A program made the position numbers and the translations under genes. Below, piece after piece: positions 7,859-14,904 of a stretch of DNA of 45,590 nt. The DNA is taken from contig CASFFZ010000008.1 of the NCBI GenBank assembly GCA_949294095.1, positions 1-45,590 of the forward strand. Direction: 5' to 3'. Within the stretch, counting starts at the first letter, position 1. Every line of letters starts with the position of its first letter. Source of the DNA: an uncultured bacterium (GTDB lineage: Bacteria; Elusimicrobiota; Elusimicrobia; Elusimicrobiales; Elusimicrobiaceae). The notes beneath the pieces were generated by a model that ran no database searches, was not told the origin of the DNA, and saw only the letters and a program-made list of their open reading frames with translations.

Positions 7859-9247
7859 TTACAGCGCTTTTACAAACGAAACATACTTCCGCTGCATTTC
7901 TCCCGACAGCGACTGCGGCACCAGCACCAAATAATCAAACCCGCTGTTACGCGCCAGCAGCGAAGCGTCTTCTCCCGTCCAATACGAGAACGAAGCCCGA
8001 AGGGGTCTTGCAAAAAGGGGAGATTCTTCCCCCCACAAAAAATGAAGGATATTCTGCTTTAAAAACTGATCAAACTGAAATTCCACCGTTACCGGTTTTT
8101 CCGGCGCAAAAAAGGAAGACAATGTATATTGCCGCAGGCGGCTTATATGCCCCCAGCCCGCATATACGACAAACAGCGCATCCGGATCGGTTTTGCGGAT
8201 TTGCTCCATTCTATATTCCATCACACGCGCCCATATTTTATTGCGGTTTGCCACTTGCAGCAACATGGGTTTTTGTCTGTTTGCCGCATTTAATAAATCA
8301 ATCAACACGATATCTTCCAACGGATATACTTCCACCTGCGCGCGCACCAGCCTCCGCAGCACATTCTGGGCATATCTTTTTTGTTGGGCTTGTTCCGGCG
8401 AGAGCCGCGGCGAAGTGCTTTCGTCCACCCGGCGGTAATACGTTTCGGCCGTTTGGTTGACGACATCCGCCCCGGCTACGGGCAAACGCACAAATTCGGA
8501 AAACACCACAATCCGGCGATTGGGATTTTGTTTTTTCAGTTCCAAAATCAAATCGCCAACGGCCTGCTGCACTTCCAGCCGGTAATGTCCCTCCCCCAGC
8601 ATAATTAGTTTTTCCTGCCGCAACCGGCCCGCCAGCCGGCGTACCACCTTTCTCCACGAAGAAATTTCCGAATGCAGGTTGTCGCGGCCTTGGTTGGGAT
8701 AGTGTTTCATCCAGTTAAACTTTTGATACAAGTACTTTAAATGGCTGACGAACAGTTTATTGTTCCGCACGGCCGCGGCGGAATACTCCGACAACGGGGA
8801 GGTATCGGCCCGAAACAACAGGAACTGTTTAAAGTCCGGATCCTGCAAAATCATACGGTCAATTTGCTTTAGAGTTTCCTGAAATTCTTCGGGGGTTTGC
8901 AAGCTGCTTTCGTAAGAAGCGGCCCTGTGTTTGCGCCAGCGTGTTACCGACTCGCGGGGTGCCAGAAACGGTTTACTTAATTGCTTTTTGATAAAATAGC
9001 GCAGGGAAGATTTGTCCGTCCAAAGCATTTTTTCCCGGTCATAGGCAACAGAAAATTTTTTCCCCGATAAAATACCGTCCGACGGTATATACAGGGCGGA
9101 CGAAAACCCAGCGGGGATCTCTCCAAGTACGTTTTTGGATACACCCGCTTGCCGGGTAAAGCCCGCGCGCACGGCCGGAAGCAGATTTTTTTGCGCAAAT
9201 GCGGGCGCCGCCACACATAAAACAAGCAAGAAAATGAAATGTTTCAT
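7859..9247 (-). CDS. Secreted ChaN/Tiki-superfamily protein (paralogue 3)
   Basis: The 462-residue protein has a clear signal peptide (MKHFIFLLVLCVAAPAFA), a middle helical region and the superfamily motifs MLGEGH (near 219), VFSEFVRLP, YPLEDIV, RNKIWA and VYAGWGH (near 366). It ends in a short tail that is similar in paralogue 2. The start at 9247 is chosen because the signal peptide begins there. An in-frame ATG nine codons upstream is possible. No good ribosome site is visible. A -10-like TATAGT lies just before the start, so a leaderless message is conceivable. It lies 95 bp after the terminase gene. Confidence 0.7.
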   Translation of the reverse strand: MKHFIFLLVLCVAAPAFAQKNLLPAVRAGFTRQAGVSKNVLGEIPAGFSSALYIPSDGILSGKKFSVAYDREKMLWTDKSSLRYFIKKQLSKPFLAPRESVTRWRKHRAASYESSLQTPEEFQETLKQIDRMILQDPDFKQFLLFRADTSPLSEYSAAAVRNNKLFVSHLKYLYQKFNWMKHYPNQGRDNLHSEISSWRKVVRRLAGRLRQEKLIMLGEGHYRLEVQQAVGDLILELKKQNPNRRIVVFSEFVRLPVAGADVVNQTAETYYRRVDESTSPRLSPEQAQQKRYAQNVLRRLVRAQVEVYPLEDIVLIDLLNAANRQKPMLLQVANRNKIWARVMEYRMEQIRKTDPDALFVVYAGWGHISRLRQYTLSSFFAPEKPVTVEFQFDQFLKQNILHFLWGEESPLFARPLRASFSYWTGEDASLLARNSGFDYLVLVPQSLSGEMQRKYVSFVKAL

Positions 9248-9342
9248 ACTATTACTATACCGCTTTCGGTACATAAAAAACAGAGTCATTGGGCCTATAA
9301 AAATGTTGCCAAAAGTCCTATTCTTTATGGGTCTTATGCGGC

Positions 9343-10665
9343 TTACACGACTTCGTATTCGCTGTTGGCAAACTCGCATTTGCCCGCAGACGTCCGTGCG
9401 CGCACAGGAGCGGCAAACGTAAGGGCCAAGGCGTCTGCCGTGTCGGGGCTTTTGCCGCAGCGCTCTTTGATTTTTTCTTTCGGCTCCAGGCGCAAACGTC
9501 CGGCGGCGTCAAAATCATAACACACTTGGCACAAATCCGCTTTCAGTTCCGCACACTCAGGAAGAGAGCCGCCCGTCTTTATCCACGCCGCCATTTCCCC
9601 CCACATTTCCGCCCGTTTGTTGGCATACTGCCCCGGGCGGGCCGGTGCGCCGCCGAAAGGCACTTCCGTTACGCTAAACCCCAGCTGGCGAAGGCGGTCA
9701 ATCACGCCGCCGCCGCATCCGGCATCCACAAACACCGCATCGGGGCGAAATGTTTCTATCTGTCGGGCTGCCCGCTCGGCCAGGGCCATATTGTCCAACT
9801 GCCGAAACACCAGCGGCTCCCACGTTTTTAATCCCTGACGCAAAAAAATGACGCTGCGGTCGTTGCCGAAACGGGCCGGATCAATGCCGATGATTTTGGG
9901 CGCAAAACGCACTTCGGCCGGTGCATAACGGCGCGCACAGGCCTGCAGGACGCAGTCTATGGGGATTAATACGTTCTCCGCCGAGGCTGTAAAATCGCAC
10001 AGGTATTCCTGCCTGAAAATGTTGGCGGGTGTTTCCCGGCGCAGGCGCTCCAGTTCCCCCGAGGAAATGACGCCCGATTCATCGGCGCGGAACACCCCCA
10101 CCCACCACACGCCGGGCTCTTCCTGCGCGGCCTTTTGGGCGCGGTTAAACAGTTCAAAAAATGCGTTTTGCCCTTTGGGCGTACCCATAAACACGGCCCA
10201 CCCTTCCCGCGAAAGAAGCATCGGGCGGATAATTTCGGTAAACACATCGGGCTTAATCTGGGCGTATTCGTCCAACACAACGCCGTCCGCATATGTGCCG
10301 CGCAGGGCGTCTGGATTATCGGCGCCGCACACCCAAATCCGCGCGCCGTTGGGCAGGCGCAGGCACAGTTCCGCTTCGTTCACGCCCACACCGGGCAGCG
10401 GGGCCGAATAACGTTTTAAATAATCCCAGGCAATCATTTTTGCCTGCTTTAAAAAAGGCGCCAAATAGAAATAGCGCGGATACGGCCGCGTGTTCTGCAG
10501 GGCTTTTTTAAGCAAGTGATTAACGGCGCAGACGGTCTTGCCCAACTGGCGGTGGGTAACCAGCACGCAAAAGCGGTGCGTTTCCAGCTGGGGGTGGATT
10601 TGGCGCTGCGCCTGACGCGGATGATAGGGAATGGTAATCAGCCAATCGGAAGCTTGTTTTTTCAT
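9343..10665 (-). CDS. terL: Phage terminase large subunit
   Basis: This 440-residue protein is the packaging motor. It has an N-terminal ATPase with a Walker A-like THRQLGKT (37-44), a Walker B GVVLDE (128-133) and a coupling motif GTPKG (161-165). The C-terminal RNase H-like nuclease shows acidic residues in IIGIDPARFG (D262), AVFVDAG (D314) and PDTADALAL (D408/D411). The start ATG 10665 overlaps the stop of the small terminase by 4 bp, and GGAGAG lies about seven bases upstream. A longer open frame upstream is a shadow of the small terminase gene. All key residues appear present, so the enzyme should be functional. Confidence 0.92.
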   Translation of the reverse strand: MKKQASDWLITIPYHPRQAQRQIHPQLETHRFCVLVTHRQLGKTVCAVNHLLKKALQNTRPYPRYFYLAPFLKQAKMIAWDYLKRYSAPLPGVGVNEAELCLRLPNGARIWVCGADNPDALRGTYADGVVLDEYAQIKPDVFTEIIRPMLLSREGWAVFMGTPKGQNAFFELFNRAQKAAQEEPGVWWVGVFRADESGVISSGELERLRRETPANIFRQEYLCDFTASAENVLIPIDCVLQACARRYAPAEVRFAPKIIGIDPARFGNDRSVIFLRQGLKTWEPLVFRQLDNMALAERAARQIETFRPDAVFVDAGCGGGVIDRLRQLGFSVTEVPFGGAPARPGQYANKRAEMWGEMAAWIKTGGSLPECAELKADLCQVCYDFDAAGRLRLEPKEKIKERCGKSPDTADALALTFAAPVRARTSAGKCEFANSEYEVV

Positions 10666-11096
10666 TTTTCGCTCTCCCAGCGCACCACCAGCGGCGCCGG
10701 TTGGGAGGGTTCTTCTTTTCCGTCCTTCCAACCCAAAAGATTTTTGGCGGTAAACACCGCAAACGAAGCAGAATAATTGCCGCGCAGACTGTTTTGAATT
10801 AAGATATTGCCCTGCAAATCGCGCGCTTTGGCGGCGGCTTGGCGAAAGGCGGGATGTTTTTCTTCCCATTCCTTCAGCACGCGGCACGTTGTGCCCAGCA
10901 TTTTGGCAAAGGCGGCAAAAGTGGGCAATTCGGCGGCGGTTTCCACCAGGGAAATGCTTCCGTCGCGTTTGGCTACTTCCGTTACGGTAAAAGGCGCAAC
11001 GTCAAAAAACCGCAGCAGACGCTCGCAAAATTCAGGTTGGTATTTTAAGGGTTTTTCCCGCGTTTTTAACGTGCGGGAACGGGTTTTGGCAGGCAT
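10662..11096 (-). CDS. terS: Probable phage terminase small subunit
   Basis: This 144-residue protein has a basic N-terminus, a helical DNA-binding-like region (LPTFAAFAKMLGTTCRVLKE, typical of a helix-turn-helix) and a C-terminal part with GNYSASFAVFTAKNLLGW. This is typical of small terminases that recognise phage DNA and hand it to the large subunit. The start ATG 11096 is set by AAGGAG five bases upstream; a longer frame upstream lacks such a site. It is the first gene of the head operon. The leader of about 140 nt carries an early terminator, so expression may need antitermination. Confidence 0.8.
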   Translation of the reverse strand: MPAKTRSRTLKTREKPLKYQPEFCERLLRFFDVAPFTVTEVAKRDGSISLVETAAELPTFAAFAKMLGTTCRVLKEWEEKHPAFRQAAAKARDLQGNILIQNSLRGNYSASFAVFTAKNLLGWKDGKEEPSQPAPLVVRWESEK

Positions 11097-11198
11097 AACA
11101 ACTCCTTGGTAAGCAAACGGCATGACAGCCAAGCCTGTACAAACAGGCACGGCCAAAACCGGAAAAAGAAAAGAGGAAAACGGGCGGACGCCCCAGAT

Positions 11199-11232
11199 AA
11201 AAAAATTACAAACCGCACAGTGCGTTTTGTAA
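11199..11232 (-). terminator. Promoter-proximal terminator / attenuator of the terminase operon
   Basis: On the minus strand, arms 11232-11226 and 11212-11206 pair over 7 bp. One mismatch follows, and then 4 more bp (11224-11221 with 11217-11214) around a 3-nt loop. Seven T residues follow at 11205-11199. The hairpin begins within a base or two of the predicted transcription start. Most transcripts would end after about 35 nt unless this is overcome. Confidence 0.75.
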
Positions 11233-11239
11233 TAAATTT

Positions 11240-11268
11240 ATTATAGCAAAATAAGCGTGTTTTGTCAA
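11240..11268 (-). promoter_or_regulatory. Consensus sigma-70 promoter of the terminase operon
   Basis: On the minus strand, perfect TTGACA (11268-11263) and perfect TATAAT (11245-11240) are separated by 17 bp. The predicted start is near 11233. It reads into the small-terminase leader. This is one of the strongest-looking promoters in the window. Confidence 0.85.
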
Positions 11269-11308
11269 TAGAAAACGGGGCCGCCGCCCCGTTAAAATCC
11301 GCCGCAGA

Positions 11309-11342
11309 CAAAAAAACGCGGCCCTTTAACAGGCCGCGTTTT
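11309..11342 (-). terminator. Terminator of the MATE transporter gene
   Basis: An 11-bp perfect stem (11313-11323 with 11332-11342) with an 8-nt loop is followed by a run of T residues on the minus strand. It lies 18 bp after the transporter stop. The A-rich flank on the other side makes it partly bidirectional. It separates host chromosome from the phage cassette. Confidence 0.85.
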
Positions 11343-11360
11343 AAAACCAACTTGCCCACG

Positions 11361-12731
11361 CTACACGCCGGTTACGTTAAAATGTTTCCATCGGCCGGAG
11401 AAGAACCGCCCCAGCATAAACACCGCCGTTAACGCCGCGTAGAACGTCAGCCAGCTCCATACCCAAAACACAGACCACTCCAGCTTATACACAATCAGCC
11501 ACGTGCCGGGAATCAGCAACCCCCACGCACAGAACAGCATGATATACATATAAAACTTGGTATCGCCCGCGCCGCGGATGGCCTCGCCGAAAATCAAATA
11601 CGTCGCGTCAAAAAGTACAAAGAAGCTTACCAGCTTCATCAGCGGATAGGTCTTTTCGCTGATCAGGGCCGCATCCGGCGAAGAGGCCGGGATAAACAGC
11701 CCCACAAAAAACGGCGCGAAAAAGAAGAACGCCACCCCCACCGCGCCCGCATAGGCATACCCGATTTTGCAGGCATTTTTAATTACCTGCACGCTCAAAT
11801 CGGGCCGCTTTAGGCCTTGGTATTTGCTGACCAGAATTTGAATGCCGATGCCCAAGCCCAAAATGACCGTAAACACCACCGGCTGCATAGACATTACCAC
11901 ATTGCTCGCCTGCAAAGAAAGCGTATCAATGTTGCCAATCATAAACGTAAAGAGGGTAAAAGAAAGAATATCCATCAAAAACCCAAATCCGTTGGGCAGC
12001 CCAAAACGCAGCAGACGGGAAAAAACGGGTTTATAAAATCCGGCCAAGCGGCTTATTTTAAATTCCCTGCGCGTTTTTCCGGCAAAAATCAGGGTGCAGA
12101 AAATAAGCGTAATAGACGCACTGCCGATAATCGTCGCCCACGCCGCGCCCTTAATGCCCATGGCCGGAAAGCCCAGCTTGCCGAAAATCATCACATAATC
12201 CAACCCCACGTTGACGAGGTTTCCCACCACGGCCGCCCACATGGGTATTTTGGTATACCCGCGCCCGCTGAAAAAGCTGGCCAGCGCGTTATTGATGACC
12301 GCCAGCCCGCCAAAAATGTTTAAAATTGCAAAGTACTCCAGTTCCAATGCGCGCACGGGGGCGTCGTGCCCGAAGGCATTAATCACTGCCTTGCCGGCAG
12401 GCGTCAGCCCCGCCAACACCAGCGACGACAGCACCGCCAGCAAAATCCCCTGCCACAGCGAAACCGTTACCGAGGCGTATTTTTTCTTTGCATAGTACTG
12501 GGAAATAAAAACACTGGTATAACTGGCCAGCCCCATAAACATAGAAGCAAACGTCATAGCCAGTACGCCGGCCGGCACACAGGCCGCCAGCGCCTCGTGG
12601 GAATACCACGCCAAAAACATCCGGTCTACAAATTGCATGACCACTTGCGCGGACATGGTTACGACCAGCGGATACGATAAATGCCACAGCTCGCCCAGCG
12701 AGGCCTGCGGATATATTTTCTTCGCCATCAC
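11361..12731 (-). CDS. MATE-family efflux transporter
   Basis: This 456-residue integral membrane protein has about twelve hydrophobic helices and the MATE/NorM layout: an N-terminal LWHLSYPLVVTMSAQVVMQF, FVDRMFLAWYS (residues 34-44), a repeat-like ASFFSGRGYTKIPMWAAVVG near 160, and a C-terminal GAGDTKFYMY near 392. The family exports drugs or metabolites by cation antiport; the substrate cannot be read here. AGGAGG lies eight bases before GTG 12731 and eleven before the next codon, ATG 12728, so GTG is favoured by spacing. The length is normal. The gene appears to be a single transcription unit with its own terminator. Confidence 0.88.
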   Translation of the reverse strand: MMAKKIYPQASLGELWHLSYPLVVTMSAQVVMQFVDRMFLAWYSHEALAACVPAGVLAMTFASMFMGLASYTSVFISQYYAKKKYASVTVSLWQGILLAVLSSLVLAGLTPAGKAVINAFGHDAPVRALELEYFAILNIFGGLAVINNALASFFSGRGYTKIPMWAAVVGNLVNVGLDYVMIFGKLGFPAMGIKGAAWATIIGSASITLIFCTLIFAGKTRREFKISRLAGFYKPVFSRLLRFGLPNGFGFLMDILSFTLFTFMIGNIDTLSLQASNVVMSMQPVVFTVILGLGIGIQILVSKYQGLKRPDLSVQVIKNACKIGYAYAGAVGVAFFFFAPFFVGLFIPASSPDAALISEKTYPLMKLVSFFVLFDATYLIFGEAIRGAGDTKFYMYIMLFCAWGLLIPGTWLIVYKLEWSVFWVWSWLTFYAALTAVFMLGRFFSGRWKHFNVTGV

Positions 12732-12767
12732 AACAACTTCCTCCTTCTTTTCTGTCTCAATCGGGCA

Positions 12768-12802
12768 GAAAAAAGCCCCGAACCATTGGCTCAGGGCTTT
12801 TT
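12768..12802. terminator. Bidirectional terminator after the cold-shock gene
   Basis: AAAAAGCCC (12770-12778) pairs with GGGCTTTTT (12794-12802), with further interrupted pairs inside. T-tracts are present in both directions. It lies just past the cold-shock gene stop and 37 bp before the transporter start, and so ends the cold-shock transcript. Confidence 0.8.
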
Positions 12803-12818
12803 AAAAGTCTTTCAAAAA

Positions 12819-13022
12819 TTACAGTTTGACGACTTTTACGGCCTTGGGGCCTTTTTCGGATTCCACGACTTCGAATTCCACTTCCTGACCTTCGGCCAAG
12901 GTTTTGAAACCGTCGCCCTGAATTTCCTGATAGTGAACAAAGAGATCTTTAGAACCGTCTTCGGGGGTTACGAAACCGTAACCTTTCTGGTCATTAAACC
13001 ACTTAACTTTTCCTTTAGGCAT
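12819..13022 (-). CDS. Cold-shock domain protein (CspA family)
   Basis: This 67-residue single cold-shock domain has the RNA-binding motifs RNP1 KGYGFV (13-18) and RNP2 LFVHY (27-31). It begins with the typical GKVKWFN. It binds single-stranded RNA or DNA in the cytoplasm and acts as an RNA chaperone. Length and motifs are fully standard. AAGGAAG lies upstream of ATG 13022. The leader starts with a 9-bp inverted repeat placed almost exactly at the predicted transcript 5' end, which may stabilise the message or bind a regulator. Confidence 0.95.
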   Translation of the reverse strand: MPKGKVKWFNDQKGYGFVTPEDGSKDLFVHYQEIQGDGFKTLAEGQEVEFEVVESEKGPKAVKVVKL

Positions 13023-13052
13023 TTTACTATATACTTCCTTTTATGAATTATC

Positions 13053-13077
13053 AGGTACTTAAACTTAATAAGTACCT
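13053..13077 (-). repeat. Inverted repeat at the 5' end of the cold-shock transcript
   Basis: AGGTACTTA (13053-13061) and TAAGTACCT (13069-13077) form a perfect 9-bp inverted repeat with a 7-nt spacer. It starts about seven bases after the predicted -10 box, so it would be a 5'-terminal RNA hairpin or a DNA operator. Confidence 0.6.
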
Positions 13078-13083
13078 ACAATT

Positions 13084-13112
13084 ATTATACTATAAATCGG
13101 CAAAAATGGCAC
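13084..13112 (-). promoter_or_regulatory. Probable cold-shock gene promoter
   Basis: Minus-strand TATAAT (13089-13084) is perfect. The -35 region GTGCCA (13112-13107) matches four of six consensus bases, with a 17-bp spacer. The predicted start is near 13077. Confidence 0.55.
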
Positions 13113-13171
13113 ATTTGTTTTTAGAAAATTTTTTCAACGGGGTTTTCCCGTAAAAGGGGTATAATGATTAT

Positions 13172-14152
13172 ATGAAAATAATGGAAGCCGTGCCCAATCT
13201 GTCGGAAGGCAAAGACCCCAAGATTATAGCGGCCTGCGCCCAAGCGGCCCGGCAAGCTTGCGCACAGGCAAAACTGCTGCACACAGACAGCAACCCCGAC
13301 GCCAACCGCACCGTGCTGACGCTGGCCGGCACGCCCGAAGGAGTGCGCCGCGCGGCTTTTGCGCTCATGCAAACGGCCACCCGGCTGATTGATATGCGCC
13401 TTCAACACGGGGCCCACCCGCGCTTGGGCGCAGTGGATGTGTGCCCGTTTGTGCCCGTGGCGGGCATGACGCTTGCCCAAGCCGCCGAACAAGCGCGCCT
13501 ACTGGGGCAGGAAGCGGCCGAACAATTAGGCCTTCCCGTTTATTTTTACGAAGCCAACGCCCGGCAGGAAAACCGCAAAAATTTGGCTTTCATCCGCCGC
13601 GGCGAATACGAAAGCCTGCCCCAAAAACTTGCCGAACTGCCGCCCGATTTGGGCCCGCGGGAATTTTCGCCGCATGTCGCCCAAACGGGCGCTGTGGTGA
13701 TCGGCGCGCGGAATTTTTTACTGGCGTTTAACGTATCCTTAAACACGCAGGATACGGCGGCCGCCAAGGAAATAGCCCGCGTCCTGCGTGAGAAAAACGG
13801 CGGGCTGCCCGCCGTAAAAGCCATCGGCTGGCTGATGCCGGGCTACCAAGCGGCGCAGGTTTCGTTTAACCTGACGGATTTCCATAGGACAGGCTTGGCG
13901 CAAGTATTTGAAGCGTGCCGGTGGGAAGCCAAGGCGCGCGGGCTAAGCGTAACGGGCAGCGAGCTTATTGGCCTGGCCCCGCAGGAAGCGTTGGCGGCGG
14001 CGGGGCGTTTTTACCTGCCGGATTGCCAAGACACGCACATGCTTCTTCAGCAAGCCGTCCTGCGTTTAGGGCTAAATAAAATCCGCCCGTTTCACCTGCG
14101 CGAGCGGATCTTGGAATACCGGCTTCAAGAAGAACTACAGCAGGGCAAATAG
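13172..14152 (+). CDS. ftcD: Glutamate formimidoyltransferase
   Basis: This 326-residue cytoplasmic enzyme transfers a formimino group between N-formimino-glutamate and tetrahydrofolate, linking histidine breakdown to folate. It has the hallmark N-terminus MEAVPNLSEGKD and the motif QHGAHPRLGAVDVCPFVP (79-96). Within that motif H82 corresponds to the catalytic histidine of the family. A second conserved part, KAIGWLMPGYQAAQVSFNLT, lies near 215. There is no cyclodeaminase domain, as in other bacterial stand-alone forms. A TATAAT at 13160-13165 lies only seven bases before the ATG, so the message may be almost leaderless. No other histidine-utilisation gene is nearby. The end overlaps the convergent rsmA gene by 18 bp. 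Confidence 0.92.
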   Translation: MKIMEAVPNLSEGKDPKIIAACAQAARQACAQAKLLHTDSNPDANRTVLTLAGTPEGVRRAAFALMQTATRLIDMRLQHGAHPRLGAVDVCPFVPVAGMTLAQAAEQARLLGQEAAEQLGLPVYFYEANARQENRKNLAFIRRGEYESLPQKLAELPPDLGPREFSPHVAQTGAVVIGARNFLLAFNVSLNTQDTAAAKEIARVLREKNGGLPAVKAIGWLMPGYQAAQVSFNLTDFHRTGLAQVFEACRWEAKARGLSVTGSELIGLAPQEALAAAGRFYLPDCQDTHMLLQQAVLRLGLNKIRPFHLRERILEYRLQEELQQGK

Positions 14153-14902
14153 CCGCGCGTACATTTCGGGCGGCACTTGTTCGGGGCGGACAAACGGCGC
14201 CAGCGAAAGCGCCTGCAAGGCGTGCTGAATTTTTTGCGGTTCATACCCGCCCAGGCTCCAGGCATTGGCCAACGTTTTGCGCCGATGCAAAAATGCGGCC
14301 TGCACCATTTTTTTAAACCGCGGCCAATCGCCGGGCGGCACAAGCCAGGGTGATTTCTTTTCAAATGCCAACACCATACTTTCCACTTTCGGCGGCGGAT
14401 TAAAACACCCGCGCCCCACCTTGCAAATGGGGCTGATCCGCGCGCGCAGCTGGCTAAACACGGACAGCGGGCCATACCCTTCCTCCTGCGCGCGGGCGCG
14501 GATGCGCTGGGCCTGTTCTTTTTGAAACATAAACACCGCCGCATGAAATAACGGGAAAGAAAGCACTTTATCCAAAATATCCGCCGCATCAATATAGGGA
14601 AGATTGCTTACAAACAACACCGGGCGCGTAACAAAAGAAGCCAAATCCGTTTTTAAAAAATCCGCCTCTTTCAGCTGCACCTTTGCCTGCGGCGGCAGCG
14701 TTTGGCGCAGGTACTGCACCATTTTGGGGTCTATTTCCACCGCCGTAAAATCTTGTTCCCCCCGCTCAATCAGCCGCTGCGTAAGCGCGCCTTTTCCGGG
14801 GCCGATTTCCACCAGCTGCGCCGCTTTTAACAGAAGAGCCGCATCCACAATTTGGCGGATGACGTTTTCGCTGATTAAAAAGTGCTGTCCGTATTTTTGC
14901 AT
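14135..14902 (-). CDS. rsmA: 16S rRNA dimethyladenosine transferase RsmA/KsgA
   Basis: This 255-residue SAM-dependent enzyme dimethylates two adjacent adenosines near the 3' end of 16S rRNA during small-subunit maturation. Motifs are QKYGQHFLI at the N-terminus, the SAM loop VEIGPGKGALT (31-41), acidic E56 in AVEID, D81 in EADFLK and the catalytic NLPY (100-103). The C-terminal domain has the usual VRPEQVPPEMYARL ending. It lies two bases after the TPR gene, so the two are probably co-transcribed. Its 3' end overlaps the opposite ftcD gene. Confidence 0.95.
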   Translation of the reverse strand: MQKYGQHFLISENVIRQIVDAALLLKAAQLVEIGPGKGALTQRLIERGEQDFTAVEIDPKMVQYLRQTLPPQAKVQLKEADFLKTDLASFVTRPVLFVSNLPYIDAADILDKVLSFPLFHAAVFMFQKEQAQRIRARAQEEGYGPLSVFSQLRARISPICKVGRGCFNPPPKVESMVLAFEKKSPWLVPPGDWPRFKKMVQAAFLHRRKTLANAWSLGGYEPQKIQHALQALSLAPFVRPEQVPPEMYARLFALL

Positions 14903-14904
14903 CG

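Noticed and set aside
7486..8460. A 324-codon plus-strand open frame
   Set aside because: It overlaps two of the ChaN-like genes, has no ribosome site that stands out, and reads as Pro/Arg/Cys-rich noise.
9343..10887. Longer start for the large terminase at 10887
   Set aside because: The extension overlaps the small terminase gene in another frame; ATG 10665 has a ribosome site and a 4-bp overlap with the stop of the small terminase.
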